From Caulobacterales bacterium (GTDB taxonomy: Bacteria > Pseudomonadota > Alphaproteobacteria > Caulobacterales > Aquidulcibacteraceae): DNA of 64,000 nucleotides. A program made the translations under genes and the position numbers. The number at the start of each line of letters is the position of its first letter. Position 1 is the first letter of the stretch. Below are positions 42,877 to 51,366 of this stretch, in pieces. The notes under the pieces were generated by a model. The model was not told the origin of the DNA. It searched no databases and saw only the letters and a list, made by a program, of their open reading frames with translations. The stretch is from positions 35,907-99,906 of the forward strand of contig JAFLCU010000014.1 of assembly GCA_017303355.1 (NCBI GenBank). The letters are read 5' to 3'.

Positions 42877-44192
42877 GACGCGCGCGTGGCTTCAACGCGG
42901 ATGCTGATCTCGATATCGCGCGAAATGCTGTCATCGGCGTCGGTATCCTTGCCGATATCGAAATCGCGGCGGTCGATGCTGGTTTGGCCTGTCATGTTCG
43001 CGCGGTCGCCTTCGATCGTCAGCGTGAACGGCAGCTCTACCTCGCGGCTGCGACCCCGGATCGTCAGTTCGCCCTCGGCGCGATAATTGGCGCCGCCCAG
43101 ATGCGTGATCGACCGCGTACGGAAGCTCGCGGTGGGGTGCGCGGCGGCGTCGAACCATTCGGGGCCCGGCAGCGCGCGGTCATGCATGGCCACGCCATCG
43201 GTGGCCGACGCTGTCTCGATCGTCACGTTCGCGGCGGAATTGGCGAGGTCGTCCGGGTTGAACACGATATCGGCGCGCCAGCGCGTGAAGCGGCCATTGA
43301 AGCGCGCCTCGCCGTTGATGTCGTCCGTATAGGTGAAGCCAAAGCCGATTGAGCTGCGCGCCGCATCGACACGCCAGCCATTGGCCACGGGCGCGCTTGC
43401 ATCCGGCGCCGTGGGCGTGGGTTCGGTAATGGCGATGGTCGATTGCTGCTGCGGCGCGGCTTGCGATCCGTCGGCCATGTCCGCCCAGGCGAACAAGGCC
43501 GCGATCAGCGCCACGGCGGTGATGCTCAAACCGACGCCCAGCACGGCGAGGCGGATCGGGTCTTTCGCCGGCGGTTCTGTCTGGAATGGCGGCTTCACGC
43601 CGGGGACCATGTCCGCCAGCACTTCGTCCTTATCGAAGACATGATGCTTCAGCGCCGCCGCCGCGTGCAGCGCCGCCAGCACGAGCGCGCCCCAAGCCAT
43701 GAGCGAGTGGGCAGACATGGCCGTATCGGCGACCGCCTCGCGCACATCCGCGCCGGCCGCCGGCAGCCCGAACAAGTGCGGCACAACGAAGAGGCCGAAC
43801 CAATGCGTCGTCACCAGCAGCGGTTGATCGTCATGCTCGGACCAGCCGGCCGAGACATAAAGCCAGCCCGTCAGCGGTAGGCCGATCATCAGCGCGTAGA
43901 ACGCCCAATGAATCGCTTTGGCGATGAAGCGCTCCCAGCCCGGCATATGCGCCGGCAAAGGCGGCGGCGGGTTGAGCAGCCGCCACGCCAAACGCACCAA
44001 GCTCAGCGCCAGCACGGTGAGTCCGATCGACTTGTGCAGTTGATAGGCGCGGAAGATTCCGTCGCTGACGACGCCATCCTCGGCCATATCGCCCATCCAC
44101 CAGCCAAGCGGGATCATGAGCAGGATGGCGAAAGCGATCGCCCAATGAAGGACGATCGCCACCGCGCTGTAACGCCGAGCTTGTTCGCTCAT
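42873..44192 (-). CDS. Cytochrome b561-YceI fusion protein
   Basis: 439 residues joining two proteins. The N-terminal part (about 1-190) is a prokaryotic cytochrome b561 with four helices and haem histidines in VLHWAIAFAILLMIPLG, YQLHKSIGLTVLALSLV, HWFGLFVVPHLFG and SAHSLMAWGALVLAALH. A connecting helix (about 213-237, AVLGVGLSITAVALIAAL) leads to a periplasmic YceI domain (about 270-439: SSIGFGFTYTDDINGEARFN, GRFTRWRADIVFNPDDLANS, TIRGRSREVELPFTLTIEGD). YceI proteins bind isoprenoid chains, so quinone or polyisoprenoid handling beside a b-type haem is plausible. A free YceI gene lies 5 bp upstream. Confidence 0.93.
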   Translation of the reverse strand: MSEQARRYSAVAIVLHWAIAFAILLMIPLGWWMGDMAEDGVVSDGIFRAYQLHKSIGLTVLALSLVRLAWRLLNPPPPLPAHMPGWERFIAKAIHWAFYALMIGLPLTGWLYVSAGWSEHDDQPLLVTTHWFGLFVVPHLFGLPAAGADVREAVADTAMSAHSLMAWGALVLAALHAAAALKHHVFDKDEVLADMVPGVKPPFQTEPPAKDPIRLAVLGVGLSITAVALIAALFAWADMADGSQAAPQQQSTIAITEPTPTAPDASAPVANGWRVDAARSSIGFGFTYTDDINGEARFNGRFTRWRADIVFNPDDLANSAANVTIETASATDGVAMHDRALPGPEWFDAAAHPTASFRTRSITHLGGANYRAEGELTIRGRSREVELPFTLTIEGDRANMTGQTSIDRRDFDIGKDTDADDSISRDIEISIRVEATRAS

Positions 44193-44196
44193 CGGC

Positions 44197-44901
44197 TTAG
44201 TTGACCGGTTCGGCCGGCGTGTTCACCGGCGGCGCGGCTGGCGCCGGGCGCGAGAACTCGGCCTCGATCACAAGCTCGACTTGCGTGGCCACGCCATCTG
44301 TCGCTTCCGGCGAGGACGGCACCAAAGTGTTGGCGCCGATGCCGTAATCGAGGCGATTGATCGTGCCGTGCGCCGAAAAGCCGATCAGCTGCAGTGGAAA
44401 GCCCATCGGATGGGTGGCGTGGCTTGCATTGTAGGTCACGTCGAGCGTGATCGGGCGGGTGACGCCCTTGATGGTCAGATCGCCGGTGACGCGCGCCGTG
44501 GTCGGGCCGGTACTTTCCACGCTCGTTGAGGTGAACTCAGCCGTCGGATGGGTGGCCGCATCGAGCCATTCCGAGTTTTGCAGTTCGGCGTCGAAATCGC
44601 GGTCGCCGCCATAGGGCGTATCCAGCGAATTGGTCTGCACTGTCACGTTGATGCTCGATTGCGTCGGGTCCTCGGCGTTGAAATTTAGCGTGCCGGAAAC
44701 CGCGTTCATGCGGAACTGGTACATGGAGAGGCCGAAATGCTTCACGCGCAGTTCGATCGTCGTGTGATGGGGGTCGACCGGATATTCGCCCGAGGGCACG
44801 TTCACGACTGCGGGCGCCGGCGGCGGCGCTTCGGTTTCGGTGGCGGGCGGGGTGCAGGCGGCAAGCGCGAAAGCGGCCGCGGCGATCGTCCAATATTTCA
44901 T
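44197..44901 (-). CDS. YceI-family lipoprotein
   Basis: 234 residues. The signal peptide with lipobox LAAC (MKYWTIAAAAFALAACTPPA) predicts a lipoprotein. The YceI lipocalin-like domain occupies about 35-215: GEYPVDPHHTTIELRVKHFG, MYQFRMNAVSGTLNFNAEDP, TIKGVTRPITLDVTYNASHA. The tail is Pro-rich. Family members bind long isoprenoid-like ligands in the periplasm. It lies 5 bp upstream of the b561-YceI fusion and is probably its operon partner. Confidence 0.93.
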   Translation of the reverse strand: MKYWTIAAAAFALAACTPPATETEAPPPAPAVVNVPSGEYPVDPHHTTIELRVKHFGLSMYQFRMNAVSGTLNFNAEDPTQSSINVTVQTNSLDTPYGGDRDFDAELQNSEWLDAATHPTAEFTSTSVESTGPTTARVTGDLTIKGVTRPITLDVTYNASHATHPMGFPLQLIGFSAHGTINRLDYGIGANTLVPSSPEATDGVATQVELVIEAEFSRPAPAAPPVNTPAEPVN

Positions 44902-45036
44902 GTCAAGAAATCTCCTCGCTGACGCGGGCTATGTAGGGCTCTAGCCCCCTGCGGCCACAAGTACGCACACGGATGTAACCAGCCAAGCTTTTATGAAACT
45001 TAGGAACAGGGCTAGTGTGCGCCGCAGGAGATTTGA

Positions 45037-46665
45037 ATGAGCTACGCCGCGCCGATCACCGATATGCGCTTTGCCTTGGAGGCGTGCGCCAATCTGTGGT
45101 CGTTGCGCGATCGCTATCCCGACCTCGACGAGGATTTGCTGGCCGCGATCCTGGAAGGCGCCGGCGCGCTGGCGGCCGAAACGCTCGCGCCGCTCAATCG
45201 TACGGGCGACAAGGCGCGCGTCAGCTTGGCCAATGACGCCGTCACCGCCGCGCCTGGTTTTCGCGAAGCGTATGAGGCGTTCAAGGCGGGCGGTTGGCAG
45301 GGGCTGGCGGCTGATCCAGTTTATGGCGGTCAAGGCTTGCCGCGCGCGGTGGCGCTCGCGGTGATGGAGACTGTCCATGCCGCCAATATGAGCTTCGGCT
45401 TGCTGCCCATGCTCACGCTGGGCGCCATCGAAGCCATCGAACAGCACGGCGCGCCGGACCAGAAGCAACTCTATCTGGAAAAGCTGATCTCCGGCGAATG
45501 GAGCGGCACGATGAATTTGACGGAGCCGCAAGCCGGCTCCGATGTCGGCGCGCTGACAACCAAGGCCACACCGCAAGCGGATGGCGCCTACGCCATCACC
45601 GGCCAGAAGATTTTCATCACCTGGGGCGAACACGATCTCGCGCCGAACATCATTCACCTCGTGCTCGCGCGTATCGAAGGCGCGCCGGTGGGCTCGAAGG
45701 GCATCTCGCTCTTTATCGTCCCGAAATTCCGTGACGCGGACGGTTCGCGCAATGCCGTGCGCTGCATCGGCCTTGAAGAAAAGATGGGCATCCACGCATC
45801 GCCCACCTGTACGATGGCGTTCGAAGGCGCGACCGGCTGGCTGATCGGCGCCGAGAACAAGGGCCTCGCGGCGATGTTCACGATGATGAACGCGGCGCGC
45901 CTCAATGTCGGCATGGAAGGCGTCGCCGTAGCCGAAGCGGCGTACCAAAAGGCGCTGGCCTACGCGAAAGAGCGCAAGCAAGGTGGCGCGCTGATCATCG
46001 AACACCCCGATGTGCGCCGCATGCTGCTCACCGCCCGCGCCAAGATCCAAGCTGGCCGCGCGATCTGCTACGCCTGCGCCGTGGCGGCCGATGGCGGCGA
46101 CAAGGCGATGGAGGATTTGCTCACCCCGATCGCCAAGAGCTGGTGCACCGATCTCGGCGTCGAGGCCGCGAGCCTCGGCGTGCAAGTGCATGGCGGCATG
46201 GGCTTCGTCGAAGAGGGCGGCGCAGCGCAATTCTATCGCGACGCGCGCATCACGCCGATCTACGAAGGCACGAACGGCATCCAGGCCATCGATCTTTACG
46301 GCCGCAAGCTCTTGGGCGATCGTGGCCACACCATGGGCCGCTTCATCGCCGAGGCGGAAGTTTCCCATGTCCCCGCGCTGAAAGCCGCCGCCGGGCATCT
46401 GCGCGACGCCACCGATTATATGCTCGCCGCCAAACGCGAGGATGCGCTCGCCGGCGCGTCCGCCTACCTCACCTTGGCCGGCGACGTGATCGGCGCCGTG
46501 CTGCTGGCGCGCGGCGTGCGCGCGGAGGGCGCCGATGAGGAGCAGAAAGCACTGTTCGATTTTTACGCCGCCACGGTGCTGACGCGCGCGCCCGCGCATG
46601 TCGCCGCCACGAAGGCTGGCGCGGCGCACTTGTACTCAAGCGCGCTGCGCGGCTTCGCCTCCTAA
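45037..46665 (+). CDS. Acyl-CoA dehydrogenase (compact DmdC/FadE-like)
   Basis: 542 residues of the acyl-CoA dehydrogenase family with the extended N-terminus. SYAAPITDMRFALEACANLW is the start typical of the DmdC/AcdA-like group. MNLTEPQAGSDVGALTTKAT and ITGQKIFITWGEHDL are substrate/FAD-binding segments. ARLNVGMEGVAVAEAAYQKA and QVHGGMGFVEEGGAAQFYRD, then YEGTNGIQAIDLYGRKL, follow. Usual family length is about 590-600; the shortening lies around YAKERKQGGALIIEHPDVRR and VAADGGDKAMEDLLTPIAKS, where homologues carry longer loops. It is an FAD enzyme of fatty-acid or acyl-CoA breakdown. A long antisense frame across it is a GC artefact. Confidence 0.94.
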   Translation: MSYAAPITDMRFALEACANLWSLRDRYPDLDEDLLAAILEGAGALAAETLAPLNRTGDKARVSLANDAVTAAPGFREAYEAFKAGGWQGLAADPVYGGQGLPRAVALAVMETVHAANMSFGLLPMLTLGAIEAIEQHGAPDQKQLYLEKLISGEWSGTMNLTEPQAGSDVGALTTKATPQADGAYAITGQKIFITWGEHDLAPNIIHLVLARIEGAPVGSKGISLFIVPKFRDADGSRNAVRCIGLEEKMGIHASPTCTMAFEGATGWLIGAENKGLAAMFTMMNAARLNVGMEGVAVAEAAYQKALAYAKERKQGGALIIEHPDVRRMLLTARAKIQAGRAICYACAVAADGGDKAMEDLLTPIAKSWCTDLGVEAASLGVQVHGGMGFVEEGGAAQFYRDARITPIYEGTNGIQAIDLYGRKLLGDRGHTMGRFIAEAEVSHVPALKAAAGHLRDATDYMLAAKREDALAGASAYLTLAGDVIGAVLLARGVRAEGADEEQKALFDFYAATVLTRAPAHVAATKAGAAHLYSSALRGFAS

Positions 46666-46674
46666 ACCCCGCGC

Positions 46675-47916
46675 CTATGTTTCCGGCCGCTCGGCCTGCG
46701 CCTTGCTCCATTCGCGGAGCACGGTTTTGAACGGCTTCAGTGAAGCAGGCAGATAGCGCGGCCGCAAATAGTCGGCGGCGGCGCGCTGCATCACCGATTC
46801 ATGGAACAGGGATTGCGCATCACTGATGGAAGGCTTGCCGCGTTGGCCCCACACCTTGCGTGCGCGCCACGGATAATGGATCGGCTGCAGCGCGCGCGGC
46901 AGCGGCGGGCGCGTGATTTCGGCATCGAAGCACATGCCCGCATCGTTCAAGCGCTCTTCAAGTGGGGAGCGATCATCGCCATAGGCACCATAAAAGCGCA
47001 GCCCGGCGTCGCGCGCGCCCTCGGCGATCCATTTCAGCGCCAGCGTCGAAAGCTTGGAGCCGCTGCCGCCGCCAACGTCGCCATGCGTGCCGACAAACCA
47101 CCGCTGCTCGTAAGCGTGGCGGCCGATGCGGGCGTTGTCTTCCTCGATGCCGTCCCAGAGCGTTACCGGAAAGCCCAGCCGGCTTTCGTCCAGCGCCACG
47201 GCGTGGCGTGCGCTCTCGACGTTCGGGCTCACGCGATAATTCTTGAAGCGGTGGCGCTCGCGATCGCCCCACGGCGTCATCGAGAGCAACACATCGCCCG
47301 CGCCGCGCTGGGCTACTGTGTCGAACACGCCGACGAACTTGATCGCGGGCGGCGCATCGGTTTGCCGGCGCGTGCCGTCCTCGTTGCGTTCGCCCTTGCC
47401 GTAGAGCCTACGAAACTGCGCGGCTTCCTCCGCGTGCTCGCGCTGCTTCTCTTCGGGCTCGGTGCTGCGTGGCTTGCGATAATAGAGGCGGAAGCCCTCG
47501 CGCGCTTGATTGATATGGCGGCGGCTGACGATGCCGGCGCTGTTGATAAAGCCCGACAAGCGCCGCGCCGCGAACGCGCCACGGCTGAAGCCGAAAATAT
47601 AAATCTCGTCGCCCGCTTCGTAATTGAAGGCGAGGCGCAGATAGGTGTCGAGGATGAGGTCTTCCAAACCCTCGCCAATCGCGCCGCCGGCCAGACGATT
47701 GAAGGATGTCGACACTTTTTGCAGCACGCTTTTGTCGGAAAGCGCGCTCAGTGATGAGCCTACGCCCAGCGTGTAGATCACGGTCTGTTGGATGGTCGAG
47801 CCATCGGGGCGCGTCTCTTTGTGAGCGATGCTGCGCGCGATGACGCCGATATTGGTCAACTCATCCTGGTAGAGGTTCTGCCAGGTTCCGTCCATGCAGA
47901 TGATGATGCGCTTCAT
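46675..47916 (-). CDS. DUF2235 (Tle1-like) alpha/beta hydrolase
   Basis: 413 residues from the ATG at 47916 (MKRIIICMDGTWQNLYQDEL). DUF2235 signature: ICMDGTWQN start, then IYIFGFSRGAFAARRLSGFI with the GFSRG nucleophile elbow, FVGVFDTVAQRGAGDVLLS, SARHAVALDESRLGFPVTLW and WFVGTHGDVGGGSGSKLSTL. In some bacteria this family includes type VI secretion phospholipases (Tle1), but no secretion gene is nearby, so a cytosolic lipase/esterase of unknown role is the safer call. Confidence 0.9.
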   Translation of the reverse strand: MKRIIICMDGTWQNLYQDELTNIGVIARSIAHKETRPDGSTIQQTVIYTLGVGSSLSALSDKSVLQKVSTSFNRLAGGAIGEGLEDLILDTYLRLAFNYEAGDEIYIFGFSRGAFAARRLSGFINSAGIVSRRHINQAREGFRLYYRKPRSTEPEEKQREHAEEAAQFRRLYGKGERNEDGTRRQTDAPPAIKFVGVFDTVAQRGAGDVLLSMTPWGDRERHRFKNYRVSPNVESARHAVALDESRLGFPVTLWDGIEEDNARIGRHAYEQRWFVGTHGDVGGGSGSKLSTLALKWIAEGARDAGLRFYGAYGDDRSPLEERLNDAGMCFDAEITRPPLPRALQPIHYPWRARKVWGQRGKPSISDAQSLFHESVMQRAAADYLRPRYLPASLKPFKTVLREWSKAQAERPET

Positions 47917-48060
47917 GCGATCCCCCGACACTTACGCCCTGCAAACGTAGATGGCCTTTACGTCAACCGGAAGACCGAATGGGGCGCTTTTCTGTGGGGG
48001 CGCCCATTTAGTCGGCGGCCCGCCTCGGCTAGGCTTGCGCAAAAGGAGACGATCCGGCCC

Positions 48061-49137
48061 ATGTCCATGGACGGCGTAGAAGACGAAGTGGTCGCCGAGC
48101 GGCGCGGGCGGCCAAACCTTGTGTATCCGTTGGGCGATCCCCCGCCGGCGGGCGAGGCGCGCGAGATTTCGCCTGGCGTATTTTGGATACGCATGCCGCT
48201 GCCGTTCGCGCTGCAGTGGATCAATCTGTGGCTGATCGCCGATGGCGACGGCTGGACCATCGTCGATACTGGCGTCGCACTCGAACAATCGCGCGAGTAT
48301 TGGCGCTCGATCTTCGATGCGACGCTCGACGGCAAACCGGTGAAGCGCGTGATTTGCACGCACATGCATCCCGATCACATGGGGCTCGCCGGCTGGATAT
48401 GCCGCAAGTTCAACGCCACCTTCTGGATGAGCCGGCTTGAATACATCACTGGCCGCATGCTCGTTGCGGACACAGGCCGCGAAGCGCCGGACGAGGGCGT
48501 CGAATTTTATCGCGCCGCCGGCTGGGACGAAGATTCGCTCGATAGCTACAAAGTACGTTTCGGCGGCTTCGGCAAAGCGGTGTCGAAAGTGCCGGACGCG
48601 TATCGGCGTATGGCCGATGGCGACGAGATCGAAATCGGCGGCCGTATCTGGCGCGTGATCACCGGCAACGGTCACAGCCCCGAACATGTGTGCCTGTGGC
48701 AGGAAGAAGCGAAGCTCTTCATCTCCGGCGATCAGGTGCTGCCGCGCATCTCTTCGAACGTCTCGGTGTTTCCCACCGAGCCCGAAGGCGATCCGCTCGC
48801 GGACTGGATCGATTCCTGCAAGAAATTGCTGCGCGCCTTGCCCAACGACGTGCTGGTGCTGCCAGCGCACAACGAGCCGTTCTATGGCTTGCACGAGCGC
48901 TTGCAGAATTTGATCGATGGCCACGAACGCGCGCTGGCGCGCATGCTGCATCGCTTGAAGCAGGGGCGCAAGCGCGCCATCGATTTGTTCGGCGCCTTGT
49001 TTGCGCGCAAGATAGGGCCAGATGTATTGGGCATGGCCACGGGCGAGGCCATCGCCCATGCCAATTGCCTGATCGGGCGCGGATTGGCGCGCGCCGTCAA
49101 GGATGCGGAGGGCGTGATCCATTATGAAGCCGTCTGA
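48061..49137 (+). CDS. Metallo-beta-lactamase-fold hydrolase
   Basis: 358 residues from the ATG at 48061 (MSMDGVEDEVVAERRGRPNL). The MBL motif THMHPDHMGLAGWICRKFNA gives the HxHxDH zinc ligands; further ligands are GNGHSPEHVCLW and FISGDQVLPRI, with a late His in VLPAHNEPFYGLHERL. The C-terminus (about 290-358) is a winged-helix-like extension found in the group that includes N-acyl-phosphatidylethanolamine phospholipase- and ribonuclease Z-like hydrolases. The substrate is unknown. Upstream codons in the longer frame overlap the antisense DUF2235 start and are rejected. Confidence 0.9.
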   Translation: MSMDGVEDEVVAERRGRPNLVYPLGDPPPAGEAREISPGVFWIRMPLPFALQWINLWLIADGDGWTIVDTGVALEQSREYWRSIFDATLDGKPVKRVICTHMHPDHMGLAGWICRKFNATFWMSRLEYITGRMLVADTGREAPDEGVEFYRAAGWDEDSLDSYKVRFGGFGKAVSKVPDAYRRMADGDEIEIGGRIWRVITGNGHSPEHVCLWQEEAKLFISGDQVLPRISSNVSVFPTEPEGDPLADWIDSCKKLLRALPNDVLVLPAHNEPFYGLHERLQNLIDGHERALARMLHRLKQGRKRAIDLFGALFARKIGPDVLGMATGEAIAHANCLIGRGLARAVKDAEGVIHYEAV

Positions 49138-49429
49138 ACAGCGCAATCCCGAGCATCGCTCCAACAACGCCATCCTGTGCTTCTGCATCGGCGCTGGCCT
49201 GGCGACGCTCGCGTATTTCCTCGGTATCGGCGCCGTGATCAGCGCGGCCGCGAGCGGGGACGATCCCGCGCTCGTCGTCGGCGGCGTGTTCGCGATGATC
49301 GGCGTCGCCTTCGCCGGCATTGCCGGCGCGATCATGATGCTGATCGGCGGCGTTTGGATGGTCGTTCAAGTCATCGCCGATCAAAGCGGCGACGCGTCCG
49401 AAAAGCGCTATCGTGACGTAGAACGCTGA
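49124..49429 (+). CDS. Small membrane protein, unknown
   Basis: 101 residues with two hydrophobic segments (about 20-41 and 50-80) rich in Gly, Ala and Ile (CIGAGLATLAYFLGIGAVIS; VVGGVFAMIGVAFAGIAGAI) and a charged tail ending KRYRDVER. It overlaps the MBL gene by 14 bp and precedes the UPF0145 gene by 14 bp, so the three are probably one operon. No family recognised. Confidence 0.7.
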   Translation: MKPSEQRNPEHRSNNAILCFCIGAGLATLAYFLGIGAVISAAASGDDPALVVGGVFAMIGVAFAGIAGAIMMLIGGVWMVVQVIADQSGDASEKRYRDVER

Positions 49430-49443
49430 TTCTGGAGTCTCAC

Positions 49444-49761
49444 ATGATTATCTCGACGACGTTTGACGTGCACGGCCGCAACGTCACGCAACATCTCGGC
49501 CTCGTGCGTGGCAACGTGGTGCGCTCGCGCTTCATAGGCCGCGACATCGTCGCGGGTCTGCGCATGATCGTCGGCGGCGAAATTCACGAATACACCAAGC
49601 TCCTGGCCGAAAGCCGTGAGCAGGCGCTTGACCGCATGGTGCAGCATGCGCAATCGCTCGGTGCGGACGCGGTGATTGGCGTGCGTTTTGAGACGACGGA
49701 CGCCGGCCAAGGCCAGGCGACGGAAGTGTTGGCTTACGGCACCGCCGTCAAACTGGCCTGA
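49444..49761 (+). CDS. UPF0145 / YbjQ family protein
   Basis: 105 residues matching the family throughout: MIISTTFDVHGRNVTQHLGL, VRGNVVRSRFIGRDIVAGLR, IVGGEIHEYTKLLAESREQA and AQSLGADAVIGVRFETTD. YbjQ proteins form pentameric rings of unknown, possibly metal-binding function. It is the last gene of the small operon begun by the MBL hydrolase and overlaps the convergent membrane-protein gene by 28 bp. Confidence 0.95.
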   Translation: MIISTTFDVHGRNVTQHLGLVRGNVVRSRFIGRDIVAGLRMIVGGEIHEYTKLLAESREQALDRMVQHAQSLGADAVIGVRFETTDAGQGQATEVLAYGTAVKLA

Positions 49762-50465
49762 CGCAGTGGGACGGCGTGCGCCAAACGCCAGGCCGCAAGC
49801 GCCACGATCCCCGCCGACACATCGATCATCAGGCCAAACGCCAGCATGAACAGGATGTGGTGCGTCAATAGATGCGCGGCGGGGGCGGCGGCGAGTTCGC
49901 CCAGGCGCCAATCGGCGGCGCGGCGCAGGCCCCAATCGAACAGGGCGCCAATCGCCAGCACGCCAGCCGTGAGCGGAACCCAAACCGGCACGTGCGGCAG
50001 ATCGAGCGGCAAGCCGGCGATCATGTGCGGCGCGGTGAACGCCACCAAGGCCAAACCATAAAGCGGCGTCAGCCACGCATGCGCCAGCGCTTTCCATGAG
50101 GTTTCGCCAGGGCGCCCGGCGGCGGCGGCGAGGCGCGCCGCTTCACGCGTGCTCCAAACGCAATCGGCGAACATGCGCCAGACGAAGATCACGCCGATCG
50201 CGCCGGCAAGCCCGGTAAAGGCGCCGACGATCAGCGCCGCGAATGTCGGTCCCGCCAAGGATACGATGTCGAAACGAAGGTTTTCACCACGCAAAAGCGC
50301 GTGCGCCGCGAGCGCCGCAAGCACCAAAATCGCGAAGGCGGGTGAGATAAGTGCGCTGCCGCCCGCGGCCAGCGCGACAAGAAGCGCAGTCCAGCTGCGG
50401 CTGTTGGCGTGGCTGGCGGCGCCCGCGAAGAGCGCCGCCGCACGATCTGGGATTCTCCCGTTCAT
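49734..50465 (-). CDS. Membrane protein, unknown
   Basis: 243 residues with six or seven hydrophobic segments (about 25-44, 45-60, 75-95, 135-152, 165-180, 205-225), Ala-rich, with few charged residues. FADCVWSTREAARLAAAAGR and TPLYGLALVAFTAPHMIAGL are the only recognisable non-repetitive segments. It resembles YIP1/DUF1282-like small channel-type proteins loosely, without a firm match. Convergent with the UPF0145 gene. Confidence 0.65.
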   Translation of the reverse strand: MNGRIPDRAAALFAGAASHANSRSWTALLVALAAGGSALISPAFAILVLAALAAHALLRGENLRFDIVSLAGPTFAALIVGAFTGLAGAIGVIFVWRMFADCVWSTREAARLAAAAGRPGETSWKALAHAWLTPLYGLALVAFTAPHMIAGLPLDLPHVPVWVPLTAGVLAIGALFDWGLRRAADWRLGELAAAPAAHLLTHHILFMLAFGLMIDVSAGIVALAAWRLAHAVPLRQASLTAVP

Positions 50466-50549
50466 GGCTCACAGACATGAGCCAACGTCGTGAATTGCGC
50501 GTAAATGCGAAGCTAACCAAGCATTTACGATAGTTGCCGGAACCTTTTA

Positions 50550-51224
50550 TTAATTCCGCCGCTGGCGCAGGTCGGGCGTGATGTCCCGGCGGCGTTCTGG
50601 TTGCGCCTCCGGCGCGGGGGCAGCTTCGCTTGCCGTCGCCGCCGCAGCAGCACGGGCTTCGCGATCCGCCACTTGCTGTTCAGCCGCCGCTTGCCACGTC
50701 GCGTCATTCGGGTGCGAGACGGAGCGGAACAGCGCATCGAACGTAGCCGTCGCGTCGCCCGCATAGCTCCAGCAGAACGCCATCAGATCGATGCCCGGCC
50801 GGCTTTGCAGCGCCGCCGTCACGGGGCGCTCGGCGCCGCTGAATTGCGCGCGCTGCATCGGCCAGAAGCCGCTTGTGTCCACGCTTTGCGACGTCAGCTG
50901 CGCGGAATGGCTGGGAAACATCGGCGTCACCGAATTGGCGGCCGTCGTCCATGCGTCGGGCGCGAGCGGGTCGGCGGTGCGGCGCACCGCGTCCGGCGTC
51001 GAATTCGCCGTGACGCTGTTGGGCGTCGCCAGCACGTAGCATTCATTGTCGGCGCTGCCGGCCAACACGATCGTTTGCGGGCTTGCGCGCCGCACTTCCA
51101 TGATCCAGCCCGCCGGCGCATCAAAATTGACGCGGCCGTTCGGGTCGTTCCACGGCCGCGCGGCGGCGACGCCGCCCGCGACCAAACCAACGCCAATGAC
51201 GGCTGCAAGCGCAATACCGCGCAT
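50550..51224 (-). CDS. Secreted protein with W-rich domain, unknown
   Basis: 224 residues. Signal peptide (MRGIALAAVIGVGLVAGGVA) with an ARPWNDPNG start to the mature part. The core contains RVNFDAPAGWIMEVRRASPQ, SGFWPMQRAQFSGAERPVTA and IDLMAFCWSYAGDATATFDA. The tail from about residue 180 is disordered Ala/Pro/Glu followed by RRRDITPDLRQRRN. The domain resembles a peptidoglycan-associated or lipoprotein-type fold but no family is named. It diverges from the SDR gene, with 142 bp between starts. Confidence 0.72.
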   Translation of the reverse strand: MRGIALAAVIGVGLVAGGVAAARPWNDPNGRVNFDAPAGWIMEVRRASPQTIVLAGSADNECYVLATPNSVTANSTPDAVRRTADPLAPDAWTTAANSVTPMFPSHSAQLTSQSVDTSGFWPMQRAQFSGAERPVTAALQSRPGIDLMAFCWSYAGDATATFDALFRSVSHPNDATWQAAAEQQVADREARAAAAATASEAAPAPEAQPERRRDITPDLRQRRN

Positions 51225-51366
51225 AGCTTTCCTCCAAACTCACCCTCTAAGGGGCGAATTTCGGCGTCTGGCCGCCTTCGTCAAGTGCCAGTTGCGTGAG
51301 CAGGCGAAACTGGCCGTGGAACCCGCCCGGAAACGTCATAAGCTGACCCAAATCTGGAGGAAGCCA

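Noticed and set aside
44941..46629. 562-codon minus-strand ORF opposite the acyl-CoA dehydrogenase
   Set aside because: No recognisable domain and coding signal lies on the plus strand.
46675..47916. DUF2235 gene as a type VI secretion effector
   Set aside because: No VgrG, PAAR, immunity or T6SS gene is nearby; the family alone does not show it.
47932..49335. 467-codon minus-strand ORF opposite the MBL hydrolase
   Set aside because: Shadow of the MBL gene and its two downstream partners; no ribosome site.
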